Shown one piece after another: positions 25,736 through 34,974 of a DNA stretch of 64,000 bases. Both the position numbers and the translations under genes were made by a program. The first letter of the stretch is position 1. Every line of letters starts with the position of its first letter. The stretch is from JALORV01 sp963754065 (GTDB lineage Bacteria > Pseudomonadota > Gammaproteobacteria > Burkholderiales > Burkholderiaceae_F), in the NCBI GenBank assembly GCA_963754065.1, contig CAVWFH010000028.1, forward strand, positions 1-64,000. Reading direction: 5' to 3'. The notes below the pieces were generated by a model, which saw only the letters and a program-made list of their open reading frames with translations, was not told the DNA's origin and ran no database searches.

Positions 25736-27073
25736 ATGCCGAATCGCGACGGGTCTGCCGCACGCCGCCGTCGCGCAAGGTATGCGGTCTACGGCGTGGC
25801 TGCCGCGGCACTGGTGGCGATGCTGGTTGTCTGGCTCCGGCCCGCACCAACCCCGCCCGTAGCAGGTCCGGTGACAGACGCCGCGAACTCCGCGCGCCGC
25901 GCCAGTGATGCTCAGACTCCGGGTGCCGGCGACTCCGCGCGCGATCCCGCGGGCACCGTCGAACTGTGCGGCCATGGTCGCGTGGCGCCGATCCGCTCGA
26001 TCGACGACTACCCGCCCGGCGTGGTGGCGGCGGCGAACCAGGCGATGGCTTTGATCGCCACCGACCTGCAGGCGCAACCGCAGCCCGCACGCCAGGCCGT
26101 AGGGCACTACGCCCAACTTGTTGCGGCGATGCGAGTCGCGGGCGAGGACTTCGAGCGCCGCGAACCCAAGTGCGACGACGAGGCGTGCGCGCAACGCCAG
26201 CGCCGGGCGGCAGCGTCAGCGGCTGCGCCGTTCGCACAATCGCTCGCGCGCCTGGCGGTTGCATCGCAGGATGGCACCGCCTACGCACTCGCGTTGTACG
26301 GCTGCCGCCTGAATCGCGAAGGCGCGTGCGCGCAGCTGTCCGCAGCGCGCTGGGCACAGCTCGCGCCTGACAACGCGGTCCCGTGGTTTGTATTGGCGGA
26401 CGAGGCGCACGCGCAGAAGGACGACACGGCACTGATCGAAGCGCTGCATCGCGCATCCCGTGCGAAGACTTCCGAGTACGACTGGGCAGCAATTCTGGCG
26501 CTGGCCGAGCACCCGCGGGCGACGGCGCTCGACCCGGCCGCGCGCCTGGTCTTCCTCTCCACGCTGATTGGCATCTACTCGGCCTTCCCGACTCCGACCT
26601 ACCTGGCAACCGGGCAGGCCTGTGCCGCCGATCGTATCGGTGAGCCGCAGCGACGGCAGCTGTGCAGCGACCTTGCGACGATGATGACCGAGCGCAGCGG
26701 CTCGCTTCTGGAGTTCTCGCTCGGTACGACGATCGGCGAGCGGGTCGGCTGGCCGCCCGCGCGCGTGCAACGATTGCGTGACGAGAAGGAGGCGATTTTC
26801 ATGGTCAGCACGCAGGACTGGAGTGCCGACGACGTCCACAGCTGCCGCTTTCTCGAGCAGATCGAGGCGCGCACGCGCGAGTTCGCAACGCTCGGCGAAT
26901 TGCGTGCGGGCCGGCAGCGCGTGGCGGCCAGCGGTCGCCCGGCAAACACTCTGGCGGTCGAGTGGCGTGAGCTGCAACGAAGGCAGCGCGAAGCCGCGAC
27001 GCGTCAGAATGCGCCCGGACTGCCGGCCGCGAGCGACCGTCCCGCGGGCGACTCGGGAACGGACGGGCGCTGA
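25736..27073 (+). CDS. hypothetical membrane-anchored protein
   Basis: 445 aa. A basic N-terminus and one TM segment (residues ~17-35, YAVYGVAAAALVAMLVVWL) are followed by a Pro/Ala-rich linker and a large, mostly helical extracytoplasmic domain. The domain has repeated Ala-rich helices (LADEAHAQKDDTALIEALHRA) and several Cys pairs (CDDEACAQRQ, YGCRLNREGACAQ) that could form disulfides in the periplasm. No enzymatic motif recognised. It starts ten bases after metC. Confidence 0.75.
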   Translation: MPNRDGSAARRRRARYAVYGVAAAALVAMLVVWLRPAPTPPVAGPVTDAANSARRASDAQTPGAGDSARDPAGTVELCGHGRVAPIRSIDDYPPGVVAAANQAMALIATDLQAQPQPARQAVGHYAQLVAAMRVAGEDFERREPKCDDEACAQRQRRAAASAAAPFAQSLARLAVASQDGTAYALALYGCRLNREGACAQLSAARWAQLAPDNAVPWFVLADEAHAQKDDTALIEALHRASRAKTSEYDWAAILALAEHPRATALDPAARLVFLSTLIGIYSAFPTPTYLATGQACAADRIGEPQRRQLCSDLATMMTERSGSLLEFSLGTTIGERVGWPPARVQRLRDEKEAIFMVSTQDWSADDVHSCRFLEQIEARTREFATLGELRAGRQRVAASGRPANTLAVEWRELQRRQREAATRQNAPGLPAASDRPAGDSGTDGR

Positions 27074-27077
27074 CGCT

Positions 27078-27845
27078 CTACGGTGCGGTGGCCCTCGGCT
27101 TCTGCTTGCGCCGCATGGTGACGCGGTCGAACAACCAACGCGGCATCCACTTGAGGACACCACTGACCACGCCCATCTGCCACGGGATCGTGCGGTAACG
27201 CACACCGGCGAGCATCGCGTCCACTGCGCGCGGCGCGAAGTCGGCCGCATCCATCAAGAATGGCATGCGATACGGATTCTTCGCCGTCAGCTCGGTGCGG
27301 ACGAAGCCCGGCGAGATCGTCACGACCTTGACGTTCACCTTCGCCATCTCAACGCGCAGGCTCTCGCAGTAGGTGATCACAGCCGACTTTGAGGCGCAGT
27401 AGGCTTCCGACCCCGGCAATCCGCGGATACCGGCCACGCTGGCAATGCCCACCAGCGTGCCGCGGCCACGCGTCTTCATGGATGCAATGAACGGGTGGAA
27501 CGTGCTCGCCATCGCGAACACATTGGTATCGAACACGCGCCGGAGCTGTGCCAGATCCTCGTAGTGCTCGGTCTTCATGCCGACCGAAATGCCGGCGTTG
27601 GCGACCACAATGTCGGCCCCGCCCGTGGCAGTGTCGAATGCGCGACCCGCGGCGATGATCGCATCGGCGTCGGTCACGTCGACGGCGTACAGGTGATGGT
27701 GGCCCGGCAGCTTGGCGACGAGTGTCTCGAGCGCCTCGCGGCGGCGCGCGACCAGTCCGAGGCAGGCACCGCGACTGGCAAACTCCTTCGCCAGTGCGGC
27801 ACCAATACCACTCGAAGCGCCGGTGATGAAGACGTTCAACGCCAT
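27078..27845 (-). CDS. short-chain dehydrogenase/reductase
   Basis: 255 aa. TGASSGIGAALAKEFA cofactor loop, VVANAGIS, catalytic Ser in GIASVAGIRGLPG and YCASKSAV (YxxxK), then SPGFVRTELT. The C-terminal hydrophobic/basic segment WMPRWLFDRVTMRRKQKPR resembles membrane-associated lipid-acting SDRs. It is convergent with the hypothetical gene upstream by four bases. Confidence 0.9.
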   Translation of the reverse strand: MALNVFITGASSGIGAALAKEFASRGACLGLVARRREALETLVAKLPGHHHLYAVDVTDADAIIAAGRAFDTATGGADIVVANAGISVGMKTEHYEDLAQLRRVFDTNVFAMASTFHPFIASMKTRGRGTLVGIASVAGIRGLPGSEAYCASKSAVITYCESLRVEMAKVNVKVVTISPGFVRTELTAKNPYRMPFLMDAADFAPRAVDAMLAGVRYRTIPWQMGVVSGVLKWMPRWLFDRVTMRRKQKPRATAP

Positions 27846-27918
27846 CGCGGCAGTAGGTACGTCGTCCGTTGCCGTGCGTGGGCCGCGCGCGCCCGGATCG
27901 GCGCGCAGGCGCGGCTCA

Positions 27919-28575
27919 CTACTTCTTGGATTTTTCCGCGCGGGCGCGCTGCACGAGGTAGTCCAGCACGATCAGGCTGCCTTCACGCGAACCGACCATC
28001 GAGGGCGCGGTGGTGAATTTGCCGTCGACCGCCACGGCCGGCGTTCCGTCGATCTTGTAGGCGCGCCAGAGTTGTCCGGCCCGATTGGCCCGCGCCGCCA
28101 CCGAGAAAGAGTTGTAGGTATCGGTCCACTGCTTGCGATCGATGCCATTGGCGGCCATGAAATCCGCGATCTGCTCCGGATTCACCATCGGCTGCCGGTT
28201 CTTCTGGATCGCAGTGAAGACCTTCTGATGCATGTCGTCGAGCTTGCCGAGCGTCTCGAGCGTGTAATAGATGCGCACGTGCGGCATCGTGCTGTTGTCC
28301 CAGGCGATCGGGATGCGCTTGTACTCGACGTCGGTCGGCAGCTTCTTCCTCCAGGCCTGGAGGTAAGGGTCGTAGGATGCGCAGTGCGGGCAGGAGTACT
28401 GGAAGAACTCGAGCACCTCGATTTTTCCGCCGCTTTCGACCGGTACCGGAGTTTTCAGCGTGGCGTAGTCCTTCCCGTCCTGTGGCACGCGGGGAGCGGC
28501 CTGGGCGTGCGCGAGCAGCGGTGCGGCTGCCGTCGCGGCGGAGGCGATCAGCAGGAGGCGTCGGGAAAGCGGCAT
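27919..28575 (-). CDS. dsbA: thiol:disulfide interchange protein DsbA
   Basis: 218 aa. Signal peptide (LLLIASAATAAAPLLAHAQA, cleavage probably after AQA), then the thioredoxin fold with C62-P-H-C65 in EFFQYSCPHCASYDPYL and cis-Pro in IDGTPAVAVDG. It introduces disulfides into periplasmic proteins, reoxidised by DsbB. It follows the SPOR-domain gene by ~115 bases, the common betaproteobacterial order argS-SPOR-dsbA, as here. Confidence 0.94.
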   Translation of the reverse strand: MPLSRRLLLIASAATAAAPLLAHAQAAPRVPQDGKDYATLKTPVPVESGGKIEVLEFFQYSCPHCASYDPYLQAWRKKLPTDVEYKRIPIAWDNSTMPHVRIYYTLETLGKLDDMHQKVFTAIQKNRQPMVNPEQIADFMAANGIDRKQWTDTYNSFSVAARANRAGQLWRAYKIDGTPAVAVDGKFTTAPSMVGSREGSLIVLDYLVQRARAEKSKK

Positions 28576-28690
28576 GTCAGGATCTCCAGATGTCGGCGCG
28601 GGGGCCGGCAGGTTTCAGGTTCAACGAGTCTGCGACCGTCGGCGATGACAAGGGTTCACCCGCACCGACGAGTGGATCGCGGGGTATTGG

Positions 28691-29272
28691 TCAGCGGACC
28701 TTGATCAGTTGCACGTCGATGCCGTTTTCCGCCATCGTCTTGCGCATGCGATTGACGTCCTCGACGTTTCCGTAGGGCCCCAGGCGAACGCGGTACAGCG
28801 TCTGGCCGTCCTGCTCACGTGGAAAGATCTTCGCGTCGAATCCCATCAGCGCGAGGCGTGCACGCATTGCATCGGCATCTTCCGGCGTCCTGAACGCTCC
28901 TGCCTGCAGCAGGTAACGCGAACCATCGTCCGGCAGCGCGGCCATGCCCTTTTCCGGCGGCGGCGGAGCGGCCTTGGGATCGGTCGCAGCGTCGAGCTTG
29001 GCGGGCGGGACGGTGGCCGTGTCGGCGGGTTGCGGTGCCGACTGCAGCGGCTTGTTCGGGTCGGGCAACTGTCCGCCCGCGCCTGGATTGATGTTCTCGC
29101 TGGCCGGTCGCACCTTGTTGAGGAACGGCACCGGCGCATTCGTGATGTAAAGCGCCACCGCGACGGCAATGGCCAGCCCGAGGATGAGACCCACGATGAA
29201 ACCGAGCAGCGTGCCGCCGGCCTGGCGGGAGACGAAGTCGGAGGAGGCGAAGTCAGGCTTGAGTCGGGGCAT
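28691..29272 (-). CDS. SPOR domain protein (FtsN-like)
   Basis: 193 aa. Short cytosolic start, TM helix GTLLGFIVGLILGLAIAVAVAL, a Pro/Ala-rich periplasmic linker, and a C-terminal SPOR domain (RYLLQAGAFRTPEDADAMRA to TLYRVRLGPYGNVEDVNRM). SPOR domains bind denuded septal peptidoglycan, so this is a division-associated protein. The ATG at 29272 overlaps the argS stop (TGATG), with an in-frame GTG one codon earlier. Confidence 0.9.
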   Translation of the reverse strand: MPRLKPDFASSDFVSRQAGGTLLGFIVGLILGLAIAVAVALYITNAPVPFLNKVRPASENINPGAGGQLPDPNKPLQSAPQPADTATVPPAKLDAATDPKAAPPPPEKGMAALPDDGSRYLLQAGAFRTPEDADAMRARLALMGFDAKIFPREQDGQTLYRVRLGPYGNVEDVNRMRKTMAENGIDVQLIKVR

Positions 29273-31012
29273 CACATCTTTTCCGGCGCGGAGACGCCGA
29301 GGAGGGCCAGGCCGTTGCGGACGACCTGGCGAGTCGCCAGCAGCAGCGCCAGCCGGGCGTTGCGTACGCCATCGTCATCGACCAGCACCCGTTCGGCATT
29401 GTAGTAGCCGTGAAAGTCGGCCGCGAGATCCTTCAGGTAGTTCGCCAACTGATGCGGTGCCAGGTCGTTCGCCGCGTCGGCCAGCACGTCGGGATAGGCA
29501 GACAGCCGGTTCAGCAGCGACTGTTCACGCGGGCTGGCCAGCGGTCCGAGGTCGATCCGCAGAGCGGCGGCGGTGTCGGGCACGGCGTAGCCCTTCTCGC
29601 CGGCCTGCTGCAGGACCGAACAGATACGCGCGTGGGCGTACTGCACGTAGTAGACCGGGTTGTCTTCGGACTGCGACAGCGCCAGGTCGACGTCGAACGT
29701 GAACTCGGCGTCGGCCTTGCGCGCGACCAGGAAGTAGCGCGTCGCGTCGCGTCCGACCCACTCGAGCAGGTCGCGCAGCGCCACGTAGGTGCCGGCGCGC
29801 TTGCTCATCTTCACTTCCTCGCCGCCCTTGGTCACCCGCAGCATCTTGTGCAGCAGGTAGTCCGGGTAGCCGCGCGGAGCGGAAAGATCGAGTCGGCGCG
29901 CCGCCGCCTGCACGCCGGCGCGCACGCGCGCCACCGTGCCGTAGTGGTCCGTGCCCTGGATGTTGATGACCTTCTCGAAGCCGCGCTGCAGCTTGTTGAG
30001 GTGATAGGCCACGTCCGGCACGAAGTAGGTATAGGTGCCGTCGGACTTGCGCATCACGCGGTCCTTGTCGTCCTTGGGTGGTCCGCCGTGGCCGGCAAGG
30101 TCGTCGAACTCCGTCGTCCTCAGCCACAGCGCCGACTCGGCCTCGTACGTCATGCCGGAATCGACCAGCGCCTTGACGGTCGCTTCGACCTTGCCGTCGG
30201 TGTACAGCGACGATTCGAGGAAATAGTGGTCGAAGGAAACGCCAAGCGCGGCGAGGTCCGTGTCCTGTTCATTGCGCAGATAGACAACAGCAAAGTGGCT
30301 GCACGGCGTCGAGGTCATTTAGGTCGCCGCTGGCAGTGACCGGCTCGCCGTCGCGCGCCTTCACCGTCTTTCTCGCCAGGAAGTCGCGCGCGATGTCGAT
30401 GATGTAATCGCCGCGGTAGCCGGCCTCCGGGAACTCGGCCGATTCGCCGAGCAATTCGCGCGCACGCGCCTGCACCGACAGCGCGAGGTTGGCGATCTGT
30501 ACGCCGGCGTCGTTGTAGTAGAACTCGCGCGAGACCTGCCAGCCCTGTGCGGCCAGGAGATTGGCGAGCGCATCGCCGATCGCGGCCTGGCGTGCATGAC
30601 CGAGGTGCAGCGGCCCGGTCGGATTGGCCGACACGAACTCGACCATCACGCGGTGGCCGGCGTGTGCCGACGTCGTGCCGAAGCACGCGTGTTCACGCAA
30701 CGCGGCACGAACCACCTCCTGGCGTGCAGTCGCGGAGATGCGCAGATTGATGAATCCGGGTCCGGCGATCTCGGCGGCATCGATGAGGCCGCGCGCCGCC
30801 GGATTGAGGTTCAGTGCGCTGACGATGGCCTGGCCGACCTCGCGCGGATTCCGCTTCAGGCCCTTGGCCACCTGCAGCGCCACATTGCAGGCGAGGTCGC
30901 CATGCGCCTCGGTCTTGGGCCGTTCGAGAACGACAGGAACGTCGTGCACGCCCAGGCCGGCAAGGGCCTGCTCGATCAGTGCGACGACCTGTCGTTGCTG
31001 TGCGGAAAGCAA
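29272..31012 (-). CDS. argS: arginyl-tRNA synthetase, split by an apparent frameshift
   Basis: The N-terminal part (31012 down to ~30300) has the Arg-specific additional domain and the HIGH motif as PTGPLHLGHARQAAIGD. The C-terminal part (from ~30296 to 29272) has YYLES-like FDHYFLESSLY, the KMSKR loop EEVKMSKRAGTYVAL, and a DALR anticodon domain. The two frames join at DLNDLDAVQ / HFAVVYLRNEQ around 30295-30301. Removing one base in the GCAGCCAC stretch restores a normal ~580-residue enzyme. argS is essential and both halves are well conserved, so a base-calling error is more likely than a pseudogene. No known shifty motif is visible. It charges tRNA-Arg in the cytosol. Confidence 0.93.
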
Positions 31013-31083
31013 GGCTTGCCCCTCGCAGTGCGAAAGGCGCGGATTCTACCGGCGCGCTGCCTGCGGCCTCGCGCCAGGCCCGG

Positions 31084-31551
31084 CTAGCGACTGCCCTTCT
31101 CGTAGGTGCCGATCAGTTCTGCTCGCGCCAGCACGTGTCCCTCGAACGCGGCTTGCAGTGCACGGCTGGCCGGTCGATGCAGGTCGCCCAGCAGGCGATC
31201 GAGCGCGTAGAGCTTGAAGAAGTAGCGGTGCCGACCGATCGGCGGGCAGGGACCGCCGTAGCCCGTCCGGTTCCAGTCATTGAGCCCATCGCGTGCGTGC
31301 AACGCCGACGCGGTGATGCCTTCTGGCAGCGACGTCGTCGCCGGCGGCAGGTCATACAGCACCCAGTGCACCCAGGTCATCTTGGGTGCCGCCGGATCGG
31401 GCGCGTCCGGATCGTCGACGATCAATGCGAGGCTGAGTGCACCGGCGGGCACATCTTCGATCGTCAGCGGTGGCGAGACATCGGCGCCTTCGCAGGTGTG
31501 GTTGCGCGGAATGCTGCCATGGTCCTGGAATGCGGATGAAGTGAGTCTCAT
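31084..31551 (-). CDS. YbhB/YbcL family phosphatidylethanolamine-binding-like protein
   Basis: 155 aa from the ATG followed by RLTSSAFQDHG. The longer open frame to 31680 overlaps polX and is not PEBP-like. PEBP signatures: DDPDAPDPAAPKMTWVHWVL and GPCPPIGRHRYFFKLYALD. Bacterial members are soluble ligand-binding proteins with unclear roles. AGGAGGT-like sequence shortly upstream of the ATG supports this start. Confidence 0.9.
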   Translation of the reverse strand: MRLTSSAFQDHGSIPRNHTCEGADVSPPLTIEDVPAGALSLALIVDDPDAPDPAAPKMTWVHWVLYDLPPATTSLPEGITASALHARDGLNDWNRTGYGGPCPPIGRHRYFFKLYALDRLLGDLHRPASRALQAAFEGHVLARAELIGTYEKGSR

Positions 31552-31564
31552 CGGGTTGACCTCC

Positions 31565-32548
31565 TCACGCTGCGGCCTCAGCCTCACGCTGCTCGGGCGC
31601 AAGCCAGGGCAGGCCGAGTTCTGCATAGATCGACTCTTCGGTGGCGCCTGCCAGACGACGTGCCTCTCGGAACAGCCCATATTCGTTGAGCTTCAATCCG
31701 CGCGCGAGCGCGCGCCGGCGCAGTTCGATGTTGTATGCCTTGGAGCCGGTGAAATAGAGCAGAGCGGCACCGAAACTTTCCGGCGGCACGACGCGCAGAT
31801 CCACCTGCAGGCCACTCCCCAGCACGGCGCTGGCGCGCTTCGTACCCTGCGCGAGAATCTCACGGAAATCAGGATAGGCGGCGAAGTGCCGGACGACCGC
31901 GCTGCCGTGATTGCTGACGACCAGCACGTCGATGTCGCCGACGCTGTCACGCTGACGCCGCAGGCTGCCCGCAACGACTGCTTCGCGCACCGCCGGATCC
32001 GCCCTCAGGTACGCGAGCAACGGATCCGCGTGCCTCTGCGCGACGGCCAGCGGTACGCGCTGCTTCTTGCCGCGGTGGGTGCCCAGCGCCTCGAGCAGGC
32101 GCTGCTCGGTCTTCGGTCCAAAGCCGCGCAGTTCCTGCAGCCGGCCGCTCTTGAGCGCACTCACAAGATCGGTCGGACTGTGCACCCCGAGTGCGACACC
32201 CAGCGCGTGGACGCGCTTGGGACCCAGCCCCGGAACATGCAGCAGCGACGAGGTTCCGCGTGGCACCGCGGCGCGCAACTCATGCACCAGCGCGCAGCTT
32301 CCGGTGCGGGCGATCTCGTGAATCTTGCCATCGAGGTCGGCACCGATGCCGAAGATCTTGCCGAGTTCCTCGCCGCGCGCAGCCCGCGCAGCGAAGCCCG
32401 ATGCCTGTCGCTCGACCGTCCGGGCCGCGTTGCGATACGCGCGAATTCGAAAGGGACTTTCTCCCTGGACTTCGAGAAGCTCGGCAATCTCTTCGAACAC
32501 CGCGGCGATGCGGGCGTTGTCGACGGCGCTCGCCCGGTTCATTGGCAA
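31565..32548 (-). CDS. DNA polymerase X family protein lacking the PHP domain
   Basis: 327 aa. HhH motifs VPGLGPKRVHALG (~105) and LRGFGPKTEQRLLEAL (~140), the GS motif at 194-195, and the catalytic triad D205, D207 (VGDIDVLVV) and D250 (GLQVDLRVV), with the dNTP-binding TGSKAYNIELRRRA. It ends at YAELGLPWLAPEQRE, the point where full-length bacterial PolX (~570 aa) enters its C-terminal PHP exonuclease/AP-endonuclease domain. The polymerase part looks intact. Probable gap-filling polymerase in base excision repair or end joining. Confidence 0.88.
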   Translation of the reverse strand: MPMNRASAVDNARIAAVFEEIAELLEVQGESPFRIRAYRNAARTVERQASGFAARAARGEELGKIFGIGADLDGKIHEIARTGSCALVHELRAAVPRGTSSLLHVPGLGPKRVHALGVALGVHSPTDLVSALKSGRLQELRGFGPKTEQRLLEALGTHRGKKQRVPLAVAQRHADPLLAYLRADPAVREAVVAGSLRRQRDSVGDIDVLVVSNHGSAVVRHFAAYPDFREILAQGTKRASAVLGSGLQVDLRVVPPESFGAALLYFTGSKAYNIELRRRALARGLKLNEYGLFREARRLAGATEESIYAELGLPWLAPEQREAEAAA

Positions 32549-32551
32549 CCG

Positions 32552-33016
32552 CTACGGTCGTGTCCGCAGCTCGCGCGTCTGCTGTGCCTTGAGCACGCCG
32601 ACCATGCCGTCAAGCTGCTCGGCGAGGGCCTCCAGCAGATTGTCGAGCGCGATCACGCCGACCAGCGCACCGTCGGGGCGGGTGACCGGCAACCGGCGCG
32701 CGCCTCGCTCGCGCATGCGTGCCAGTACATCGAGCAGGTCATCCTCCTCCTCGACGACGGCGGGCCGCTCGCTCATGACGTCACCCGCTGTCAGGGCCTT
32801 CGGATCGAGGCCGAAGGCCACGACTTCAATGGCGATGTCGCGGTCGCTCAGCATTCCGACGGGGAACGGGATGCCGTCCGTGTCTTCCACCACCACCAGG
32901 CAACCGACATGCTCGGCGTGCATCCGCCTGGCGCAGTCGGTAATGGTTTCTGTAGGCAGGACAGTCACCGGCGTGTGCACGGCGACATCCCGTACGAGCA
33001 GGGAGGGAGCTCTCAT
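32552..33016 (-). CDS. CBS domain pair protein
   Basis: 154 aa from the ATG followed by RAPSLLVRDVAVHTP. The open frame extends to 33274 but would overlap the start of the opposing secreted-protein gene and has no family character. Two CBS motifs (VTVLPTETITDCARRMHAEHVGC-type and RPAVVEEEDDLLDVLARM) form a Bateman module. The ending LDNLLEALAEQLDGMVGVL is typical of stand-alone adenosyl-nucleotide-sensing CBS proteins. A run of nine Cs lies at 33059-33067 in the upstream region. Confidence 0.9.
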   Translation of the reverse strand: MRAPSLLVRDVAVHTPVTVLPTETITDCARRMHAEHVGCLVVVEDTDGIPFPVGMLSDRDIAIEVVAFGLDPKALTAGDVMSERPAVVEEEDDLLDVLARMRERGARRLPVTRPDGALVGVIALDNLLEALAEQLDGMVGVLKAQQTRELRTRP

Positions 33017-33219
33017 CGGACGTCCCCAAGGGGCTGAATACCGTTTCAGACTAGGAAGCCCCCCCCCAGGTTTCCTGACAAGAGTCAAGGAAGCGCCGGT
33101 CACCAGCGCACTGAATTCCTCCGGGTCGCACCCCGGGTGTTGCGCCGGAGTCCCGATTGGCGTCATGCTCGGTCCGGGAGTGGAAGCGACTGGAAGTGTC
33201 TTTGTCGGGGAGGTATCAC

Positions 33220-34530
33220 ATGAAGGCGGCTGCACTGACACGAATGGCCCTCGGACTTGTGGCGATATTCGCAACCGGCGCTGCGTGCGCGCAGGCCGGC
33301 AAGGGACCCACTCAGGTGGTCAAGCCGCCGGTTTCGCAGGCCTGGATCGATGTCGCGACGTTCACCGGCATGGGCATGCCTTCGATGGGCGCCGGCGGGG
33401 GCAGCCCGATGTCGATGATGGGCAGCATGTTCGGCGGTGGCCAGGGTGGCAAAAACACCTTTGGCATGACGCAGACGGGTTCGGCCGGTCGTTGGGTCGA
33501 CGTGACGCTGTACACCAGCCGCAATCCGAACCTTGCCGAGGCGGCGCAGGCCGTGCCTGCGGGGACGCAACTCGCGCCGACGTTGAAACTGGTCTCGCCG
33601 AAGATCGAGAAGGGATCGCCGCCGACCCCGGGGGACGATACCGTGGTCGAACACGAGTACGAGCGTCCGAAGGGAAAGATGTACCTGTACTGGGGTTGCG
33701 GAGATACGGTGCGGGCGGGACAGCCACGTGTGCTCGACATGGCGACCGCGCGCCCCGAGGAGTTCGGCAAGTTCTTCACTTCGCGCCGCGCCACGCAGCG
33801 TGGCGCGCACAGTGCGGCCGGCCGACCGCTGTGGCCGAACGAGATCGATTCACGCATGGTGCCAGGCAATGCGTCGCTGGTGGGCGAGCATGCCTTCAGC
33901 GGCCAAGGCGTGCCTGAAGGATTCAAGTTTGCAATTGGCGCCCAGCAGGACCTGATGCCCGCGGTTGAACTGAAGCAGGCTGATGCGGGCGGCGCCACGC
34001 AGCTCGAGTGGGCCGCGCTGCCGACGGCACGTGCTTACTTCATCGCCGCGATGGGCGCGAAGGGCGGCTCGGAAATGGAAATGGTGTTCTGGACGTCGAG
34101 CGAAGTGCCGGAGCTCGGTATGGGGTTGATCGACTACCAGACCAACCCGGCCGTTGACCGCTGGCTGAAGGAAAAAGTACTGCTCGAACCAAGTGTGACG
34201 AAGTGCACCGTGCCGAAAGGAATCTTCGGCGAAGGCGGCGGCGCGATGCTGCGCATGATCGCCTACGGCTCCGAGCTCAATCTTGCCCATCCGCCGCGCC
34301 CGACCGACCCGAAGATCGCATGGGAACCGCAGTGGGCCGTGAAGCTGCGCGTGAAGAGCGTGGCCAATGCCTTTCTCGGGATGGACATGGGCGGCATGCA
34401 GCGAAGCTCCGGCCGCCAGGCGCAGCCGCAAGGCCAGTCGCAAGATGCGGCGCCGCCACCGGCCGAAAAGAAGGAAGAAGACAAGTTGCCTGACCCGGTC
34501 AATATCCTGCGCGGCATACTCGGACGCTGA
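33220..34530 (+). CDS. hypothetical secreted protein
   Basis: 436 aa from the ATG with GGGGAGG just upstream. Signal peptide LGLVAIFATGAACAQA, then a Met/Gly-rich stretch (GMGMPSMGAGGGSPMSMMG), a middle domain with paired beta segments (GKMYLYWGCGDTVRAGQP; YFIAAMGAKGGSEMEMVFWT) and a Gln/Lys/Pro-rich tail. No enzymatic motif recognised. Likely periplasmic or outer-membrane-associated. I recognise no named family. Confidence 0.8.
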   Translation: MKAAALTRMALGLVAIFATGAACAQAGKGPTQVVKPPVSQAWIDVATFTGMGMPSMGAGGGSPMSMMGSMFGGGQGGKNTFGMTQTGSAGRWVDVTLYTSRNPNLAEAAQAVPAGTQLAPTLKLVSPKIEKGSPPTPGDDTVVEHEYERPKGKMYLYWGCGDTVRAGQPRVLDMATARPEEFGKFFTSRRATQRGAHSAAGRPLWPNEIDSRMVPGNASLVGEHAFSGQGVPEGFKFAIGAQQDLMPAVELKQADAGGATQLEWAALPTARAYFIAAMGAKGGSEMEMVFWTSSEVPELGMGLIDYQTNPAVDRWLKEKVLLEPSVTKCTVPKGIFGEGGGAMLRMIAYGSELNLAHPPRPTDPKIAWEPQWAVKLRVKSVANAFLGMDMGGMQRSSGRQAQPQGQSQDAAPPPAEKKEEDKLPDPVNILRGILGR

Positions 34531-34646
34531 CGTTCTGCACGCCGGCGCGTTCGTCCCCGGGCGTAGGGCACGGACGCGCATGGCCTGTGCGACGTCGCTC
34601 CATGACGACCGAGTGACTCATACAACAGGAGCATAGGAACATCTCG

Positions 34647-34895
34647 ATGGACGAACCTTCCGGCGTGCCGCCATTACCCGACCGCCTTTCCGTTGACCCG
34701 CGCAGCCCTTTCCATGTCGCCGCCGTGCTCGAACGCGACATTGGTGTTCGCTTCAACGAAAGGGAACGTTCGGATGTCGAGGAATACTGCATCAGCGAGG
34801 GCTGGGTGAAGGTCCCGGCAGGCAAGACGCTGGATCGGAGGGGCCAGCCGCTGTTGATCACGCTGAAGGGCAAGGTCGAGGTCTTCTACCGGTGA
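34647..34895 (+). CDS. DUF3297 family protein
   Basis: 82 aa, complete. LPDRLSVDPRSPFHVAAVLE and VGVRFNERER-like VRFNERERSDVEEYCISEGW, ending LITLKGKVEVFYR, match DUF3297, a short cytosolic protein family with no known function. AGGAGCATAGGAACATC precedes the ATG. Confidence 0.87.
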   Translation: MDEPSGVPPLPDRLSVDPRSPFHVAAVLERDIGVRFNERERSDVEEYCISEGWVKVPAGKTLDRRGQPLLITLKGKVEVFYR

Positions 34896-34974
34896 TCGCC
34901 CCGATGCAGCCCAAGGCGGCGACCCGATTGGGAATGGCGGTGACTCGCGACGCACTGTCGCTGGAGAACTGAAC

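Noticed and set aside
27320..27335. TTGACGTTCACC as a third LiuR operator
   Set aside because: Inside the coding part of an SDR and only half of the dyad matches.
30295..30301. Programmed +1 frameshift in argS
   Set aside because: No slippery codon, internal Shine-Dalgarno or stop-codon arrangement typical of programmed shifting is visible, and other genes nearby have similar indels.
31280..33037. 585-codon plus-strand ORF over PEBP, polX and CBS genes
   Set aside because: Shadow frame; three recognisable proteins lie on the other strand.
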